Positions 11,625-12,648 of a DNA stretch of 12,648 nucleotides are shown here, in pieces. The notes beneath the pieces were generated by a model. That model made no database searches and was not told where the DNA came from. It was given only the letters and a program-made list of their open reading frames with translations. Origin of the DNA: CAZNKU01 sp964573775. Lineage in GTDB: Bacteria; Bacillota; Clostridia; Monoglobales; Firm-18. The stretch spans positions 1-12,648 of the forward strand of contig CAZNKU010000036.1 in NCBI GenBank assembly GCA_964573775.1, read 5' to 3'. The first letter of the stretch is position 1, and every line of letters begins with the position of its first letter. The translations under genes and the position numbers were made by a program.

Positions 11625-12648
11625 TTGTTTCAGACAATTACTAATGCTTGGAAAATCCCGGATTTAAGAAAGAAAATTCTTTTTACCCTACTAATGCTTA
11701 TAATTTTCAGATTCGGTTCATTTATTCCTGTTCCGTTTATGAGCACAGATGCTATAAATGAATTTATGAAGTATATGGGTGAGGGCTCACTTTTAAATCT
11801 TATGAATATGTTTTCCGGTGGTGCTTTCAGTCAGGCAACAATATTCGCTATGAGTATTTCACCGTACATCAATGCATCAATTATTATGCAGTTGTTGACA
11901 GTGGCTATACCTGCACTTGAAAGAATTTCTAAGGAAGGCGTAGAGGGCAGAAAGAAAATTGCTCAATGGTCACGTTATCTGACAGTTGTTTTAGCATTGG
12001 TTCAGGCTTGGGGTCTATATATGGCGTTGAACAAAGAGTTGCTTAACAACCCTGAAGGTATACCTGGTTGGTTGGTTGCAGCTACAATTATCCTTACATT
12101 TACTGCCGGCACAGCATTTTTGATGTGGTTAGGCGAACAGATAAATGAAAGGGGTATCGGTAACGGCATTTCAATGCTTATTTTTGCCGGTATCGTATCA
12201 AGAGGACCGATATTGGTTCAGACAATCCTAAGCTATGTAGAAGGCAATAAGCTTAACTGGTTAGGTGTTGCAATACTTGTTATTGTTGCAATTCTTGTAA
12301 TCGGCTTTGTAGTATTTATGAACAATGCTGAAAGAAGAATTCCTGTTCAGTACTCTAAGAGAGTAGTTGGAAGAAAGATGTATGGCGGTCAGTCTACACA
12401 TATTCCGATTAAAGTTGCAGCTGCAGGCGTTATGCCTATTATCTTTGCTATGAGTATCATGGCGTTCCCTGCAACAATTGCCGGTTTCTTTGGTAAGACA
12501 GCGGCTAACACAACAGGATTCTGGGGCGGTGTTTTGAGACTTATGTCTTCAGATCACTGGTTCTATGCAATACTTTATTTCTTGTTAATTATATTCTTCA
12601 CATATTTCTATACAGCTATTCAGTACAATCCTATTGAAATGGCAAATA
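11625..12648 (+). CDS. secY: Preprotein translocase subunit SecY (3' end outside window)
   Basis: SecY is the channel-forming membrane subunit of the SecYEG translocon. The frame runs from TTG 11625 to the window end, giving 341 complete codons of about 430 expected. The start yields MFQTITNAWKIPDLRKKILF, the normal SecY N terminus, directly after the rplO stop and 5 nt after AGGTGA (11614-11619). Visible features are the first membrane helix (about 17-37), the plug/TM2 region with SISPYINASIIMQLL, several hydrophobic segments, TAFLMWLGEQINERGIGNG, and the large cytosolic loop with RRIPVQYSKRVVGRKMYGG, which contacts the ribosome and SecA. Its place at the end of the r-protein cluster is typical; adk and map usually follow, but are not in view. 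Confidence 0.97.
   Translation, partial: MFQTITNAWKIPDLRKKILFTLLMLIIFRFGSFIPVPFMSTDAINEFMKYMGEGSLLNLMNMFSGGAFSQATIFAMSISPYINASIIMQLLTVAIPALERISKEGVEGRKKIAQWSRYLTVVLALVQAWGLYMALNKELLNNPEGIPGWLVAATIILTFTAGTAFLMWLGEQINERGIGNGISMLIFAGIVSRGPILVQTILSYVEGNKLNWLGVAILVIVAILVIGFVVFMNNAERRIPVQYSKRVVGRKMYGGQSTHIPIKVAAAGVMPIIFAMSIMAFPATIAGFFGKTAANTTGFWGGVLRLMSSDHWFYAILYFLLIIFFTYFYTAIQYNPIEMAN

Overview
The window is a chromosomal segment of a low-GC Gram-positive bacterium, most likely a Clostridia member. The gene order is the Firmicutes S10-spc order. S14 is the short four-cysteine zinc type, L24 carries a C-terminal zinc ribbon, Shine-Dalgarno sequences are strong (AAAGGAGG-like), promoters are sigma-A type, and GTG/TTG starts are frequent. 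A gut Oscillospirales/Ruminococcaceae-like host fits the long Lys/Ala/Thr tail on L22 and a degenerate intergenic repeat of a kind I associate with gut Clostridia, but that placement is inference.

Layout. (1) Positions 1-692: 3' end of a very acidic, probably secreted or surface protein, closed by a strong intrinsic terminator (729-760). (2) Positions 761-880: gene-free, with a 10-bp hairpin and a decayed two-hairpin repeat. (3) Positions 885-1642: a compact type II toxin-antitoxin unit (Phd-like antitoxin, Doc/Fic toxin). It has a perfect-consensus promoter, a 12-bp perfect inverted repeat as likely operator, an ATGA overlap between the genes, and its own AT-rich terminator. (4) Positions 1687-2021: a strong promoter with an A-tract upstream element, then a transcribed leader of about 275 nt. 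The leader contains several hairpins, including an intrinsic-terminator-like one (1931-1965) just upstream of rpsJ. (5) Positions 2022 to the end: 23 genes on the + strand, rpsJ-rplC-rplD-rplW-rplB-rpsS-rplV-rpsC-rplP-rpmC-rpsQ-rplN-rplX-rplE-rpsN(type Z)-rpsH-rplF-rplR-rpsE-rpmD-rplO-secY, with secY cut by the window end (22 complete genes plus partial secY).

The ribosomal genes are tightly packed (gaps of 0-80 nt, three overlaps) and I see no convincing internal promoter or terminator. The whole cluster is therefore probably one transcript whose yield is set at the 1711-1739 promoter and in the leader. The products build the 50S tunnel region, peptidyl-transferase support and 30S head/body, plus the SecY translocon on which the 50S docks. 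No tuf/fus/rpsL genes precede rpsJ; the upstream neighbour is the toxin-antitoxin unit.

Most of the window is standard housekeeping. The parts that deserve attention are the rpsJ leader, the operator geometry of the toxin-antitoxin unit, the L22 tail, and the unidentified acidic protein.
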